DNA from: Janthinobacterium sp. PC23-8
Lineage (GTDB): Bacteria > Pseudomonadota > Gammaproteobacteria > Burkholderiales > Burkholderiaceae_D
DNA length: 64,000 nt
Direction of reading: 5' to 3'
NCBI RefSeq assembly: GCF_002250505.1
Contig: NZ_NJGY01000001.1
Span: 2,809,066 to 2,873,065 of the forward strand
Of this stretch, positions 7,916 to 19,546 are shown piece by piece. The notes beneath the pieces were generated by a model, which was given only the letters and a program-made list of their open reading frames with translations, was not told where the DNA came from and searched no databases. Both the position numbers and the translations under genes were made by a program. Each line of letters begins with the position of its first letter. Within the stretch, counting starts at the first letter, position 1.

Positions 7916-8524
7916 TCAAGCCTCGCCTTTGTCGTCTTTACCAATCACCAGGGTGGTGTCGCTCAAATACATATGACGCGGCACTTGCAGATTGTCCGGC
8001 GCCGGCTTGTTCTTGTACACGCGGCCGGCCATGTCGAAGGTGGAGCCATGGCAAGGACACAGGAAGCCGCCTTCCCAGTCATCGGGCAGGGACGGTTGCG
8101 GACCGGGGGTGAATTTGGAAGACGGCGAGCAGCCGAGGTGGGTGCAGATGCCGACGGCGACGAGGATTTCAGGCTTGATGGAGCGCCATTCGTTCATGCA
8201 GTAGGACGGCGTGAACTCGGCGGGGTTGCGTTGCGAGTTGGCATCGGCGACCTTGCCGTCGGTTTTTTTCAGCGACGCCACCATCTCCGGGGTGCGCTTG
8301 AGGATCCAGACCGGTTTGCCGCGCCATTCGACGGTGCGCATTTCGCCGGGCTGCAAGGTGCTGATGTCTACTTCGACCGGCGCACCGGCCGCTTTCGCGC
8401 GCTCCGACGGCTGGAAGGTGCTTACCAAGGCTCCTGCGGTTGCCAACCCGACTACACTGCCCGCCGCGCACGTGGCGACGAGCAAGCCGCGGCGGCCTGA
8501 ATCGACCTGCTTTTCGTTACTCAT
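7916..8524 (-). CDS. petA: Ubiquinol-cytochrome c reductase, Rieske iron-sulfur subunit
   Basis: A 202-residue protein. The N-terminal membrane anchor has a twin-arginine-like start ([20 protein letters not shown]). The [2Fe-2S] site comes from the pair [12 protein letters not shown] and [15 protein letters not shown], the classical Rieske boxes. It is the first gene of petABC. A strong sigma-70-like promoter lies about 210 bases upstream, giving a long untranslated leader. The protein transfers the first electron from ubiquinol to cytochrome c1. Confidence 0.97.
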   Translation of the reverse strand: MSNEKQVDSGRRGLLVATCAAGSVVGLATAGALVSTFQPSERAKAAGAPVEVDISTLQPGEMRTVEWRGKPVWILKRTPEMVASLKKTDGKVADANSQRNPAEFTPSYCMNEWRSIKPEILVAVGICTHLGCSPSSKFTPGPQPSLPDDWEGGFLCPCHGSTFDMAGRVYKNKPAPDNLQVPRHMYLSDTTLVIGKDDKGEA

Positions 8525-8939
8525 GCAAACCCCAATCAGTCAAAATGCGAATCTTTATTATGAATGGCAGCCGCGAAACATCCGTCGCCGAAGCGCTTTC
8601 CCACTGTTTGCCGCACGCCGTCTCTGCGGACGGTAACGTGGCAATATCCCTGCGGAACTCCGGTCAAATGGCGCAGCCCGTGCCATTTTCTTGTTAATCG
8701 CCACACGGTGAAAACGCGCCCGCTGGCAACCGCAAATTATAAGTGAAGCAAACAACGAATCAAACCAAAACGTTGCTTGTACCATAATTTATATACTTTT
8801 GCAGGGAGTGGCTAGTTCTTTCGAACTAGAAAGTTTGTATCGGGCCAGAATGCTGCGGTCGCACATGCAAAATCCGGATGCAAATGCAATCGATAGTATG
8901 ATTGTCATGTTTTTTGATCCCTATGCGAAGGAGAAACTC
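8525..8939. other. Divergent intergenic region petA / mscL
   Basis: This region holds the petABC promoter (minus strand, 8736-8763) and the mscL leader. A perfect hairpin CTAGTTC-TTTC-GAACTAG sits at 8812-8829, about 110 bases before the mscL start. An in-frame extension upstream of mscL exists but lacks a ribosome binding site and family similarity, so I treat it as non-coding. Confidence 0.6.
8736..8763 (-). promoter_or_regulatory. petABC promoter
   Basis: Minus-strand -35 TTGATT (8758-8763), 16-base spacer, -10 TATAAT (8736-8741). The expected transcript start near 8729 gives a leader of about 205 bases before petA. Confidence 0.75.
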
Positions 8940-9392
8940 ATGGCAATGATGAAAGAATTTAAAGAGTTCGCAATGAAGGGCAACGTCGTCGATCTGGCGG
9001 TCGGTGTCATCATCGGCGGCGCCTTCGGCAAGATCGTCGACTCCCTGGTGCAAGACGTCATCATGCCGCCGATCGGCCGCATTTTCGGCGGCCTCGATTT
9101 CGCCAATTACTACCTGCCCTTGAATGGCCAGGCCACCACCATGACGCTGGTGGAAGCGAAGAAAGCCGGCGCCGTGCTGGCCTATGGTAACTTCCTGACC
9201 ATCCTGCTCAACTTCATCATTCTCGCCTTTATCATCTTCCAGATGGTACGCCTGATGAACAAGGCGCGCCGCGTCCAGACACCGCCGCCGGCGCCGGCCG
9301 CGCCACCGGTCACGCCGGAAGACATCATGCTGCTGCGCGAAATTCGCGACGCGCTCAAAGGCGCACCAAAAAACAACGATCTGGCACAATAA
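8940..9392 (+). CDS. mscL: Large-conductance mechanosensitive channel
   Basis: A 150-residue protein. The ATG at 8940 is chosen because AAGGAG lies at 8928-8933 and the product then begins [20 protein letters not shown], the conserved MscL N-terminus. Helix 1 is [22 protein letters not shown] and helix 2 is [22 protein letters not shown]. The cytoplasmic C-terminal bundle follows after a Pro-rich stretch ([25 protein letters not shown]). It forms a homopentamer in the inner membrane that releases solutes on hypo-osmotic shock. Confidence 0.97.
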   Translation: MAMMKEFKEFAMKGNVVDLAVGVIIGGAFGKIVDSLVQDVIMPPIGRIFGGLDFANYYLPLNGQATTMTLVEAKKAGAVLAYGNFLTILLNFIILAFIIFQMVRLMNKARRVQTPPPAPAAPPVTPEDIMLLREIRDALKGAPKNNDLAQ

Positions 9393-9431
9393 ACCGTTCC
9401 GGCGTGGGCCGGCTGACCTGGGTGGAGTTTT

Positions 9432-10595
9432 ATGCGTCGTTTCTGGTTGTTGTTTGCGCAAACCGTGACCATCGCGCTGGCGTTGTATTTTGTGTACGGC
9501 GCCTTGCGCCCGGCCAGCCGGGTCCAGCAGCTCGGTTCGCCCGCCACGCCGATCCCCGTGGTGGAAACGGCGTCGAGCAGCCTGGCGCCCGGCTCCTTCC
9601 GTGACGCGGCGGCGCGCGCCATGCCGGCGGTGGTCAATATCCTGACCTCCCAGGCGCCCAGGCGCGGCAGCCACCCCCTGCTGCGCGACCCTTTCTTCAA
9701 GCGCTTTTTCGGCGACCGCACGCCCGACATGGAAGAAGACGGCGACGGCATGAAAAACAGCCTGGGCTCGGGCGTGATCGTCAGCCATGAAGGTTATATC
9801 CTGACCAACAACCATGTGGTCGAAGGTGCCGACGAAATCGAAGTCGTGCTGACCGACGGGCGCAAGGCGCCGGCGCAGGTGGTGGGACTGGACCCGGAAA
9901 CCGACCTGGCCGTGATCAAGGTCAAGCTCGACAAACTGCCGGTGATCGTGCTGGGACAGTCGGAACAGGCGCGCGTGGGCGACGCCGTGCTGGCCATCGG
10001 CAACCCCTTCGGCGTGGGCCAGACGGTGACCATGGGCATCATCTCCGCCCTGGGCCGCAACAACCTGCATATCAACAGTTTTGAGAATTTCATCCAGACC
10101 GATGCGGCGATCAACTTCGGCAATTCGGGCGGCGCCCTGGTCGACACGCGCGGCAATTTGATCGGCATCAACACCGCCATCTATTCGCAAAGCGGCGGCT
10201 CGGTCGGCATCGGCTTTGCCATTCCCGTCTCCACCACCAAGACGGTGATGGAAGCGATCATCAAGAACGGTCATGTGGTGCGCGGCTGGATCGGCGTGGA
10301 AACCCAGGACATCACCAAGGAACTGGCCGACAGCTTTGGCTTGCAGCGCAGCACCGGCGCCATTATCGCCGGCGTGGTGCGCGGCGGCCCGGCCGACAAG
10401 GCCGGCATCAAGCCGGGCGACATCCTGCTGTCGGTCGATGGCAAGCCGGTCGGCGACACCACTGAAATGCTGAACCTGATCGCGCAACTGCCGCCCGGTG
10501 AAAAAGCTACAATGACGGTGCTGCGCAAGAGCCGCGAGGCGGCGCTCGAGGTGGTGGTGGGCAAGCGTCCCATTGCCAGGAATGTCGCGAAATAG
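9432..10595 (+). CDS. DegS/AlgW-like periplasmic HtrA serine protease with one PDZ domain
   Basis: A 387-residue protein. An N-terminal signal anchor (residues ~5-25) tethers it to the inner membrane. The trypsin-like catalytic triad is H128 (TNNHVV), D158 (PETDLAVIK) and S232 (NFGNSGGAL). A single PDZ domain follows (VRGWIGVETQDITKELA to the C-terminus). One PDZ plus a membrane anchor is the architecture of DegS/AlgW, the site-1 protease that cleaves an anti-sigma factor under envelope stress. DegP/DegQ have two PDZ domains. No rseA or rpoE is in the window, so the substrate is unconfirmed. Confidence 0.9.
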   Translation: MRRFWLLFAQTVTIALALYFVYGALRPASRVQQLGSPATPIPVVETASSSLAPGSFRDAAARAMPAVVNILTSQAPRRGSHPLLRDPFFKRFFGDRTPDMEEDGDGMKNSLGSGVIVSHEGYILTNNHVVEGADEIEVVLTDGRKAPAQVVGLDPETDLAVIKVKLDKLPVIVLGQSEQARVGDAVLAIGNPFGVGQTVTMGIISALGRNNLHINSFENFIQTDAAINFGNSGGALVDTRGNLIGINTAIYSQSGGSVGIGFAIPVSTTKTVMEAIIKNGHVVRGWIGVETQDITKELADSFGLQRSTGAIIAGVVRGGPADKAGIKPGDILLSVDGKPVGDTTEMLNLIAQLPPGEKATMTVLRKSREAALEVVVGKRPIARNVAK

Positions 10596-10629
10596 ACAGA
10601 ACAACTCGTTGTATATCGGAAACTGACAC

Positions 10630-11325
10630 ATGCATGTGCGTGATTTGACCCAATTTTTACGTGAACTGAGCGAGAATAACAACCGTCCCTGGTTTGTGAT
10701 GAACAAGCCGCGCTACGATATCCTGCGCGAGGAATTCCTGGCGCTGGTGACCAGCCTGATCGGTGAGCTGGGCAAGTTCGACCCTGCCGTGAAATTCTGC
10801 AATCCCAGGAAGGCCATGTTTCGCATTAACCGCGACGTGCGCTTCGCGCATGACAAGAGCCCGTATAAAACGCGTTTTTCGGCCGCCATCGCCCCCAACG
10901 ACATGCGCCGCCCCAGCAAGGCCGGTGGTCCCACCTATTACATGCAGATCGATGGCCAGGGCCAGGTGCTGTTCGGCGCCGGCGAATATATGCCGCCACC
11001 TGGCCGCCTCAAGGCGCTGCGCGAGCATATGGTCAACGATGCGCCGGGGTTTTCCAAAGTGCTCAAGAATAGGCGCCTGAAAGCCCGTTTTGGCACCATC
11101 CAGGACGAGGGCAAGTTGCAGCGCCCGCCGAAAGGCTTTGATGCGGATGCCGAGCATATCGAATTGATCAAGCTGAAAAGCTTTTTTGTCTGGACCGAGC
11201 TGCCGTTGCCATTGAACGAGCCGGAAAAACTGTTGCCGCTGATTGCCGAAGGCCTCAAGGATGCGTTTCCATTGGTGCAATGGATGCGTGGTGCCAAAGA
11301 GCCGCAGGAAGACGCGGCAAGCTGA
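10630..11325 (+). CDS. DUF2461 / TIGR02453 family protein
   Basis: A 231-residue soluble protein with the family's signature blocks LRELSENNNRPWFVMNKPRYD near the start and FRINRDVRFAHDKSPYKTRF (residues ~60-80). YYMQIDGQGQVLFGAGEY and PPPGRLKALREHM follow. The family is widespread in bacteria and fungi, but its biochemical role is unknown. It sits 35 bases after the DegS-like gene and 14 bases before a cupin gene, all on the plus strand. Confidence 0.85.
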   Translation: MHVRDLTQFLRELSENNNRPWFVMNKPRYDILREEFLALVTSLIGELGKFDPAVKFCNPRKAMFRINRDVRFAHDKSPYKTRFSAAIAPNDMRRPSKAGGPTYYMQIDGQGQVLFGAGEYMPPPGRLKALREHMVNDAPGFSKVLKNRRLKARFGTIQDEGKLQRPPKGFDADAEHIELIKLKSFFVWTELPLPLNEPEKLLPLIAEGLKDAFPLVQWMRGAKEPQEDAAS

Positions 11326-11338
11326 CTAAAGGGAGCGC

Positions 11339-11683
11339 ATGATGGCATTACACCACGCAACTTCAGGACAGATCATCGATGTGCTGGGGGCTAGCGGCGC
11401 GGACCTGACGCAGTTTTCCGCCATCGCGCTGGCCAAGACGGACGAGCTGGAACTGATCCGTATGTGCATGCCCAAGGGCAAGACCATGCCCGAGCATCAT
11501 GTGCCGGGCGAAACTACCGTGCTGTGCCTGCAAGGCCAGGTGGCGCTCGATGCCCACGGCAGCGTGCAGTTGCTGGGGCCGGGGCAGATGGTGTATCTGA
11601 ACGGCGGCCAGGCCCACGCGCTCGCAGCGCGCGAGGACAGTCTGTTATTGCTGACGATATTAATGACCAAGGCCGGCCGCTAA
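11339..11683 (+). CDS. Small cupin-domain protein
   Basis: A 114-residue single-domain cupin. Motif 1 is seen as MPEHHVPGETTVLCLQGQVALD, with candidate metal ligands at the two adjacent His and the Glu. Motif 2 is PGQMVYLNGGQAHALAA. Such small cupins are often metal-binding sensors or minor enzymes, and no specific reaction can be assigned. Two consecutive ATG codons (11339, 11342) follow GGGAG; the first is used here. The 3' end nearly abuts the convergent gpsA gene. Confidence 0.75.
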   Translation: MMALHHATSGQIIDVLGASGADLTQFSAIALAKTDELELIRMCMPKGKTMPEHHVPGETTVLCLQGQVALDAHGSVQLLGPGQMVYLNGGQAHALAAREDSLLLLTILMTKAGR

Positions 11684-11689
11684 GCCTGC

Positions 11690-12727
11690 TTACACCCGGT
11701 TGGCTTCATCGCGCGGATCGCGCGCCAGCAGTTGCTGCACCATCTCCTGCGGCAAGTCGCCGTCGAACAGCACGCCGGCCACCGCGTCGGTGATCGGCAT
11801 GTCCACCTGCATGCGCCGCGCCAGTTCGCGCACGGCTTTCGCACAGGGCACGCCTTCGGCCACATGGCCCAGTTCGGCCACGATGGTGGCCAAGGCCTTG
11901 CCTTGCGCCAGGCCCAGGCCGACCCGGCGGTTGCGCGACAGATCGCCGGTGCAGGTGAGTATCAGGTCGCCCATGCCCGTCAGCCCCATGAACGTTTCCG
12001 TCTGGCCGCCCAGCGCCGTGCCCAGGCGCGTGATTTCCGCCAGTCCGCGCGTGATCAGCGCGGCGCGGGCGTTCAGGCCCAGGCCCAGGCCGTCGGCCAC
12101 GCCGGTGGCAATGGCCAGCACGTTTTTCACGGCGCCGCCCACTTCCACGCCCACCAGGTCATCGCTGGCATACACGCGGAAACTGCCGCCGTGCAAGGCC
12201 GACACCACGCAGGCGCGCAGTACGGGGTCATGCGAGGCGATGGTCAGCGCGCACGGCAGGCCGCGCGCCACTTCCTGCGCGAACGAGGGACCGGACAGGG
12301 CGCCGCCGGCTACCTTGTCACCGAGGATGTCCCGGAAAATCTGGTGCGGCAACAGGCCGGTGCCGTTTTCAAACCCCTTGCACAGCCATACCAGGTTGGG
12401 AATGGTCTGGTCTTTCAGTTGCAGCAGCAGCGGGCGCAGGCCGGCCACCGGGCAGGCGGCGATCAGCAGCGCATGCTCGCCAGCCGCATGGGCGACGGCG
12501 GCGTCGATATCGGCGCCAATGGCCAACTGCGGCGGCAATGCAAAGCCGGGCAAATACGGGTTCTCGCCGCTGGCGGCCATGGCGGCCATGGCCTCGGCGT
12601 TGCGGCCCCACAACATCACATCGTGGCGGGCGGCCAGCGCCATCGCCACTGCCGTGCCCCAGGCGCCGGCGCCGAGGATGGTGATGCGGCGGCGCGTGGC
12701 GGTGTTACTGCTGTCTTGAACGGGCAT
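11690..12727 (-). CDS. gpsA: Glycerol-3-phosphate dehydrogenase [NAD(P)+]
   Basis: A 345-residue protein. The N-terminal Rossmann motif is [25 protein letters not shown] and [18 protein letters not shown] carry the substrate region, and the catalytic-lysine block is [21 protein letters not shown]. It reduces dihydroxyacetone phosphate to sn-glycerol-3-phosphate for phospholipid synthesis. It is the last gene of the minus-strand set rhodanese-grxC-secB-SH3-gpsA, an order common in betaproteobacteria (secB-gpsA). Length is usual for the family. Confidence 0.96.
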   Translation of the reverse strand: MPVQDSSNTATRRRITILGAGAWGTAVAMALAARHDVMLWGRNAEAMAAMAASGENPYLPGFALPPQLAIGADIDAAVAHAAGEHALLIAACPVAGLRPLLLQLKDQTIPNLVWLCKGFENGTGLLPHQIFRDILGDKVAGGALSGPSFAQEVARGLPCALTIASHDPVLRACVVSALHGGSFRVYASDDLVGVEVGGAVKNVLAIATGVADGLGLGLNARAALITRGLAEITRLGTALGGQTETFMGLTGMGDLILTCTGDLSRNRRVGLGLAQGKALATIVAELGHVAEGVPCAKAVRELARRMQVDMPITDAVAGVLFDGDLPQEMVQQLLARDPRDEANRV

Positions 12728-12730
12728 GGC

Positions 12731-13177
12731 TTACAGGCCCCACACTTCGCTGGTCTTGACGTAGCCGACCTGGCCATCCTTGTGGCGCACCTTGATCCAA
12801 CCGCTACCGGGCTGTTCCATCATTTCCAGCAGCACGCCCTTGTCGAGCAACAGCACCGCCGACGAGGTCTCGTCCGGGCTGGCGCGCACTTTCAGGTTGG
12901 CCACGCGCGCCACCAGGTTGCGCTTGGCGGACAGGCCCTTGGCCTCGGTCCAGGCCATTTCGCCGCTGGCGTCACGCACCTTGACCCATTCGCCATAGCT
13001 GAGCACGACTTCGAGCGGCATGCCGCGTGGCGCCACGTACAGCTTGCCACCCTTGGAGGACGGCGCGTCGTACAGTATCACGGGGGCGGCGCCGACCGTC
13101 TTGAAGTCGACGGCGTGGCTGGCGGCGCTGGCCAGCAACAGCAGGGCGCCCGACATCCAACGCAATTTGCTCATGAC
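12731..13177 (-). CDS. Exported SH3-domain protein
   Basis: A 148-residue protein from the ATG at 13177; an in-frame ATG at 13192 would add five residues. It has a signal peptide (MSKLRWMSGALLLLASAASHA) and two bacterial SH3-like repeats. The first is about residues 25-75, with LYDAPSSKGGKLYVAP and GEWVKVRDASGEMAW. The second is about 85-145, with LKVRASPDETSSAVLLL and GWIKVRHKDGQVGYV. Such domains often bind cell-wall peptides, and the protein is probably periplasmic. It lies three bases upstream of gpsA, so it is likely co-transcribed. Confidence 0.8.
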   Translation of the reverse strand, partial: VMSKLRWMSGALLLLASAASHAVDFKTVGAAPVILYDAPSSKGGKLYVAPRGMPLEVVLSYGEWVKVRDASGEMAWTEAKGLSAKRNLVARVANLKVRASPDETSSAVLLLDKGVLLEMMEQPGSGWIKVRHKDGQVGYVKTSEVWGL

Positions 13178-13216
13178 CGTATTTTTCAACATGATGTTTT
13201 GTGAACCTTGAATGAA

Positions 13217-13248
13217 ACACGGCGGCCCAAGTTAGCAAGCCGCCGTGT
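13217..13248 (-). terminator. Hairpin downstream of secB
   Basis: Ten-base-pair perfect stem ACACGGCGGC / GCCGCCGTGT with a 12-base loop, lying about 40 bases past the secB stop. Only a short T-run (TTTCATT) follows on the minus strand. It is a likely terminator of moderate strength. Confidence 0.6.
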
Positions 13249-13288
13249 CTGGCCAACCCAGGACGGGCTGGCGAAGTGATGCTGAAAC

Positions 13289-13759
13289 TTAATTGATGGT
13301 TTCGTTCGGTGCTGCCGCGGTCGCGTCGGCAATCGCTTGCAGACGTTGCTGGTAGAACACTTCGAAGTTGATCTCGGCCAGGTGCACTGGCGGGAAGCCG
13401 GCACGGGTGATCACGTCGGCGATGTTGGCGCGCAGGTAAGGGTAGATGATGTTCGGGCAGCCGATTCCCAGCAGCGGATCGAGTTGATCGGCAGGGATGT
13501 TGCGTGCTTCGAAGATACCAGCTTGCTTGCCTTCAACCAGGAAAGCGACTTTTTCGCCAACCTTGGCCGTCACGGTGATGGTCACGGTGGCTTCAAAGAT
13601 GCCGTCGGCCAGGGGCTCGGCGCCCACGTCCAGCGCGACTTCGATGGCCGGTGCTTCTTGTTCCAGGAACACGGCTGGGGAATTTGGTTGTTCCAGCGAC
13701 ATGTCTTTCAGGTAGACGCGTTGGATTTGGAAGACTGGTTGCAGATTTTCGTCAGACAT
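13289..13759 (-). CDS. secB: Protein-export chaperone SecB
   Basis: A 156-residue protein from the ATG at 13759 (product begins [19 protein letters not shown]). Typical SecB features are [16 protein letters not shown], a conserved core with [19 protein letters not shown], and the block [38 protein letters not shown]. SecB is a homotetramer that keeps precursors unfolded and hands them to SecA. It lies downstream of grxC and upstream of the SH3 and gpsA genes, with a hairpin after it. Confidence 0.97.
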   Translation of the reverse strand: MSDENLQPVFQIQRVYLKDMSLEQPNSPAVFLEQEAPAIEVALDVGAEPLADGIFEATVTITVTAKVGEKVAFLVEGKQAGIFEARNIPADQLDPLLGIGCPNIIYPYLRANIADVITRAGFPPVHLAEINFEVFYQQRLQAIADATAAAPNETIN

Positions 13760-13930
13760 GGAACGCTTTCGTTGTAATGGACAAGAACGGCACACCGTTC
13801 AAATAGGGTGCGTACAAATACGGTGCTTTCAACAAACGGCGCCGGATAGGCGCAACTTGCGGGGGTACGAGGGCAATTGTATCAAAACAATACCGCCAAA
13901 AACCAAGCAATTTCTCGACCCCACTTTATA

Positions 13931-14197
13931 TCAGGTTGCCGTGCCATTTAACAAGGGGTCCAGCTTGCCCGCTTGATCGAGCGCATACAGATCATCGAAA
14001 CCGCCCACATGGGTCTCGCCGACATAAATTTGCGGGACGGTGCGACGGCCCGTGCGTTCCATCATCTTGATGCGTTCAGCCGGATCGAGGTCGACGCGCA
14101 CCTTTTGCACAGTCACGCCTTTGGCTTCGAGCAGGCGCTCGGCGCGGATGCAATACGGGCACACGGCGGTGCTATACACGGTGACGGGGACGGACAT
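13931..14197 (-). CDS. grxC: Glutaredoxin 3
   Basis: An 88-residue dithiol glutaredoxin with active site CPYC (STAVCPYCIRAERLL), cis-proline segment RTVPQIYV and GSH-site GGFDDLYALD. It reduces disulphides and glutathionylated proteins using glutathione. GAGAACACC upstream provides a ribosome site. It lies between the rhodanese gene and secB on the minus strand, an arrangement conserved in this class. Confidence 0.95.
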   Translation of the reverse strand: MSVPVTVYSTAVCPYCIRAERLLEAKGVTVQKVRVDLDPAERIKMMERTGRRTVPQIYVGETHVGGFDDLYALDQAGKLDPLLNGTAT

Positions 14198-14239
14198 GGT
14201 GTTCTCCTTATGTGAGTGCCTGAGGCAAAGTGGCCGGCC

Positions 14240-14671
14240 TTATTTGGCCAGCGACGGTTTGGCCAGCGACAGCGTTTTCAACGGCAAGCCCTGCTTGCTC
14301 CATTCATCGATGCCGCCTTCCAGGCTGGTCGCTTCAGTAAAGCCAGCCTTGCTCAGCACGGCCAGCGCAGTTGCGGAGCGCGACCCTTTCTGGCAAACCA
14401 CTACAATGGGGCGCGTTTTGAATTTTTCCAGCTCGCCCGTGCGTTTTGCCAGTTCCGGCAGTGGAATATTTTTGGCGTCAGGCAGATGACCCTTGGCAAA
14501 TTCTTCCGGCGCGCGCACGTCGACAATGATGGTCTTGCCACGATTGATCAACTGCGTCACTTCGAGTACGGTGGCGCGTTTGCCGCGCATCGACAGCAGT
14601 GGCCAGAGCAGGGCGCCGCCCGACAGGATGACGATGGCAAGCAGAAAAATATGGTCGATAATGAATTTCAC
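14240..14671 (-). CDS. Membrane-anchored rhodanese-like protein
   Basis: A 143-residue protein. An N-terminal transmembrane helix (FIIDHIFLLAIVILSGGALLW) is followed by a single rhodanese domain with active-site loop CQKGSRSATALAVL. The Cys nucleophile is about residue 97. VDVRAPEEFAKGHLPDAKNIP is the domain hallmark. It may carry sulfane sulphur as a persulphide, but the partner is unknown. It is the first gene of the cluster that continues with grxC and secB, divergent from gpmA. Confidence 0.9.
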   Translation of the reverse strand: MKFIIDHIFLLAIVILSGGALLWPLLSMRGKRATVLEVTQLINRGKTIIVDVRAPEEFAKGHLPDAKNIPLPELAKRTGELEKFKTRPIVVVCQKGSRSATALAVLSKAGFTEATSLEGGIDEWSKQGLPLKTLSLAKPSLAK

Positions 14672-14776
14672 GAAGAGTCCAATGGTTTAAGGCAATGCGC
14701 GCATTATAAAATAGAAGCCGGAACAGTTCTTTTTTACCTTTGCTTTTTTGATTGAAACCTTTTAGAAGATAGAACC

Positions 14777-17142
<2,366 letters not shown>

Positions 17143-17174
17143 GAAACAACGTACTTGCAGATTGCGAATCACAC

Positions 17175-18665
17175 ATGGGCATCAAAGTAAAAAGCATAGT
17201 CTTGATCGGTCTGGGCTTGTTGGCCGGCATCGGCGCCACGCTGCAGTTCCCGGCCATCGCGCAAAAGGTCGGCGCGCCGCTGCCCCTCGATGAACTGCGC
17301 CAGCTGTCCGACGTGTTTGGCCTGATCAAGAGCGATTATGTCGAAAAGGTGGAAGACAAGAAGCTGCTGTCCGAAGCGATCGCCGGCATGGTGGCGTCGC
17401 TGGACCCGCACTCGGTCTATCTGGACAAGAGTGCCTTCAAGGAAATGCGCGAAAGCGTGCAGGGCAAATTTGTCGGCATCGGCATCGAAGTGAGCATGGA
17501 AGACGGTTACGTCAAGGTGGTCTCGCCGATCGAGGACAGCCCCGCCGCCAAGGCCGGCATCGAGGCCGGCGACCTGATCACCCGCCTCGACAACGTGCCG
17601 CTCAAGGGCTTGCAGCTCGACGAGGTCATCAAGCGCATGCGCGGCCAGCCGAACAGCAAGCTGGTGCTGACGGTGTCGCGCAAGGGCGACAGCAAGCCGC
17701 TGGTATTTCCCATCGTGCGCGAGGAAATCCGCGTGCAAAGCGTCAAGGCCAAGATGGTCGCGCCCGGCTACGCCTGGCTGCGCATTGCCCAGTTCCAGGA
17801 GCCGACCGTCGACGACATGGTCAGGAAGATCAACGCCCTGTATGCGCAGGACCCCAAGCTCAAGGGCCTGGTGCTGGACTTGCGCAATGACCCGGGCGGC
17901 GTGGTGCCGGGCGCCATCGGCGTGTCGGCCGCCTTTTTGCCCAGCAATTCGGTGATCGTCTCGACCAGCGGCCAGTTGCCGGAATCGAAACAGGTGTTCT
18001 ACGGCCGACGCGAGTTCTATGCGCCACCGGGCGCCAAGGCCGACCCGCTGGCCAAGCTGCCGGTGGCGCTGAAAACCGTGCCGCTGGTGGTACTGGTCAA
18101 CGCCGGCTCGGCCTCGGCCTCGGAAATCGTCGCCGGCGCGCTGCAAGATTACAAGCGCGCCACCGTGATCGGCACACAAACCTTCGGCAAGGGCTCGGTG
18201 CAGACCTTGCGCCAGCTGACGGCCGACACCGCCGTCAAGCTGACCACGGCGCGCTACTACACGCCGAAAGGGCGCACCATCCAGGCGCGCGGCATCGTGC
18301 CCGACCTGCTGGTCGATGAAACGGCCGACGGCGACGGCTGGAATAGCCTGCGCGTGCGCGAAGCGGACCTGGAAAAACACCTGAACAGCGACGACGGCAA
18401 GCCCGAAGCGGCCGCGCCGACGCTGGGCGCCGTGCAAAGCCAACTGGAAGAAGAGCAGCGTTTGATCGCCACGGCAAAAAAGCGCAAGCCGCTCGAATAC
18501 GGCGCCAAGGACGATTTTCAATTGCAGCAGGCGCTGAACCACTTCCAGGGCCTGCCGGTGCAATTGTCCAAGGCCGGTCCGAAGGCCGACAAAATCAGCG
18601 ACAAGCCCGAGATCAAGTCCGATATCAAGGCCGATGACAAGAAGATCCCCGTCCGCAAGCCCTGA
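17175..18665 (+). CDS. C-terminal processing protease, S41 family (CtpA-like)
   Basis: A 496-residue exported or membrane-anchored protease. A signal segment (SIVLIGLGLLAGIGATLQFP) is followed by a PDZ domain (~90-170, FVGIGIEVSMEDGYVKVVSP and SPAAKAGIEAGDLI). The S41 catalytic region has the serine in NAGSASASE and the lysine in TFGKGSVQT. The C-terminus is charged and lysine-rich. It trims C-termini of periplasmic proteins. In other bacteria Ctp enzymes act on peptidoglycan hydrolases or their regulators, which fits the adjacent envC-like gene. Confidence 0.92.
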   Translation: MGIKVKSIVLIGLGLLAGIGATLQFPAIAQKVGAPLPLDELRQLSDVFGLIKSDYVEKVEDKKLLSEAIAGMVASLDPHSVYLDKSAFKEMRESVQGKFVGIGIEVSMEDGYVKVVSPIEDSPAAKAGIEAGDLITRLDNVPLKGLQLDEVIKRMRGQPNSKLVLTVSRKGDSKPLVFPIVREEIRVQSVKAKMVAPGYAWLRIAQFQEPTVDDMVRKINALYAQDPKLKGLVLDLRNDPGGVVPGAIGVSAAFLPSNSVIVSTSGQLPESKQVFYGRREFYAPPGAKADPLAKLPVALKTVPLVVLVNAGSASASEIVAGALQDYKRATVIGTQTFGKGSVQTLRQLTADTAVKLTTARYYTPKGRTIQARGIVPDLLVDETADGDGWNSLRVREADLEKHLNSDDGKPEAAAPTLGAVQSQLEEEQRLIATAKKRKPLEYGAKDDFQLQQALNHFQGLPVQLSKAGPKADKISDKPEIKSDIKADDKKIPVRKP

Positions 18666-18671
18666 GCGCCG

Positions 18672-19445
18672 ATGAACGACAACCAGCTGCTGCGCTACTC
18701 GCGCCATATCCTGTTGGACCAGATCGGCATCGAAGGCCAGCAGGCGCTGCTGGCCGCGCGGGTGCTGGTGATCGGCGCCGGCGGCCTCGGTTCGCCGGCC
18801 GCCATGTACCTGGCCGCTGCCGGCGTCGGCACGCTGACGCTGGTCGACGACGATACGGTCGACCTGACCAATCTGCAGCGCCAGATCGCCCATACCACCG
18901 AGCGCGTGGGCCAGCCCAAGGCCGCTTCGGCGCGCATGACGCTGATGGACATCAATCCCGGGATCGAGATCGTGGCGCTGCAGGAGCGCGTTGCCGACAC
19001 GCGCCTGGCCGAACTGGTGTCTTGCGCCACGGTGGTGCTCGACTGCACCGACAATTTCGCCACCCGCCACGCCGTCAACCGCGCCTGCGTGGCGCACAGG
19101 GTGCCGCTGGTGTCGGGCGCCGTGATCCGCTTCGACGGCCAGGTCAGCGTGTTCGATACGCGCACGGGCAGCGCGCCGTGTTACTCGTGCCTGTTCCCGC
19201 AGGACCAGTCGTTTACCGACGAGGCCTGCTCCACCATGGGCGTGTTCGCGCCGCTGGTGGGTGTGGTCGGCAGCATGCAGGCGGCCGAAGCGTTGAAGCT
19301 CATCATGGGCATCGGCGAGTCGCTGGCGGGGCGCTTGCTGCTGCTCGACGGCCTGCGCATGGAGTGGGACAGCATGCGCGTGGCGCGCGACCCGGCCTGC
19401 CCGGTGTGTGGCGATCAAGCGGCCCAATGCGTCTTGTCAGTCTGA
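18672..19445 (+). CDS. moeB: Molybdopterin-synthase adenylyltransferase MoeB (ThiF/HesA family)
   Basis: A 257-residue E1-like enzyme. It has the nucleotide motif GAGGLGSPAAMYLAAAGVG, the acidic loop DDDTVDLTNLQRQ, a core with DCTDNFATRHAVNRAC, and two zinc CxxC pairs (CYSC and CPVC). It adenylates the C-terminal Gly-Gly of MoaD for molybdopterin synthesis; ThiF for thiamine is the close alternative. No moaD or thiS is in the window, so the partner is unconfirmed. It starts six bases after the ctpA-like stop. Confidence 0.88.
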   Translation: MNDNQLLRYSRHILLDQIGIEGQQALLAARVLVIGAGGLGSPAAMYLAAAGVGTLTLVDDDTVDLTNLQRQIAHTTERVGQPKAASARMTLMDINPGIEIVALQERVADTRLAELVSCATVVLDCTDNFATRHAVNRACVAHRVPLVSGAVIRFDGQVSVFDTRTGSAPCYSCLFPQDQSFTDEACSTMGVFAPLVGVVGSMQAAEALKLIMGIGESLAGRLLLLDGLRMEWDSMRVARDPACPVCGDQAAQCVLSV

Positions 19446-19478
19446 ACACGCGGCGATAAATTTTCGTAAATTGTCCCC

Positions 19479-19499
19479 ATATGACAAGCTTTGTCATAT
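19479..19499 (+). promoter_or_regulatory. Palindrome in front of the type II secretion operon
   Basis: ATATGACAA-GCT-TTGTCATAT is a perfect 9-3-9 inverted repeat between moeB and gspG. It lies just upstream of a -10-like TATACT (19508-19513) and 47 bases before the gspG start. Position and symmetry suggest an operator for the gsp operon. The regulator is unknown. Confidence 0.6.
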
Positions 19500-19546
19500 T
19501 TCGGCTTTATACTCTGCATTCCACTGACCTACTTCTCTCTTTTCTT

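Noticed and set aside
17169..19427. A 752-codon antisense frame over the ctpA-like and moeB genes
   Set aside because: It spans two well-recognised genes in the opposite direction and shows no domain of its own.
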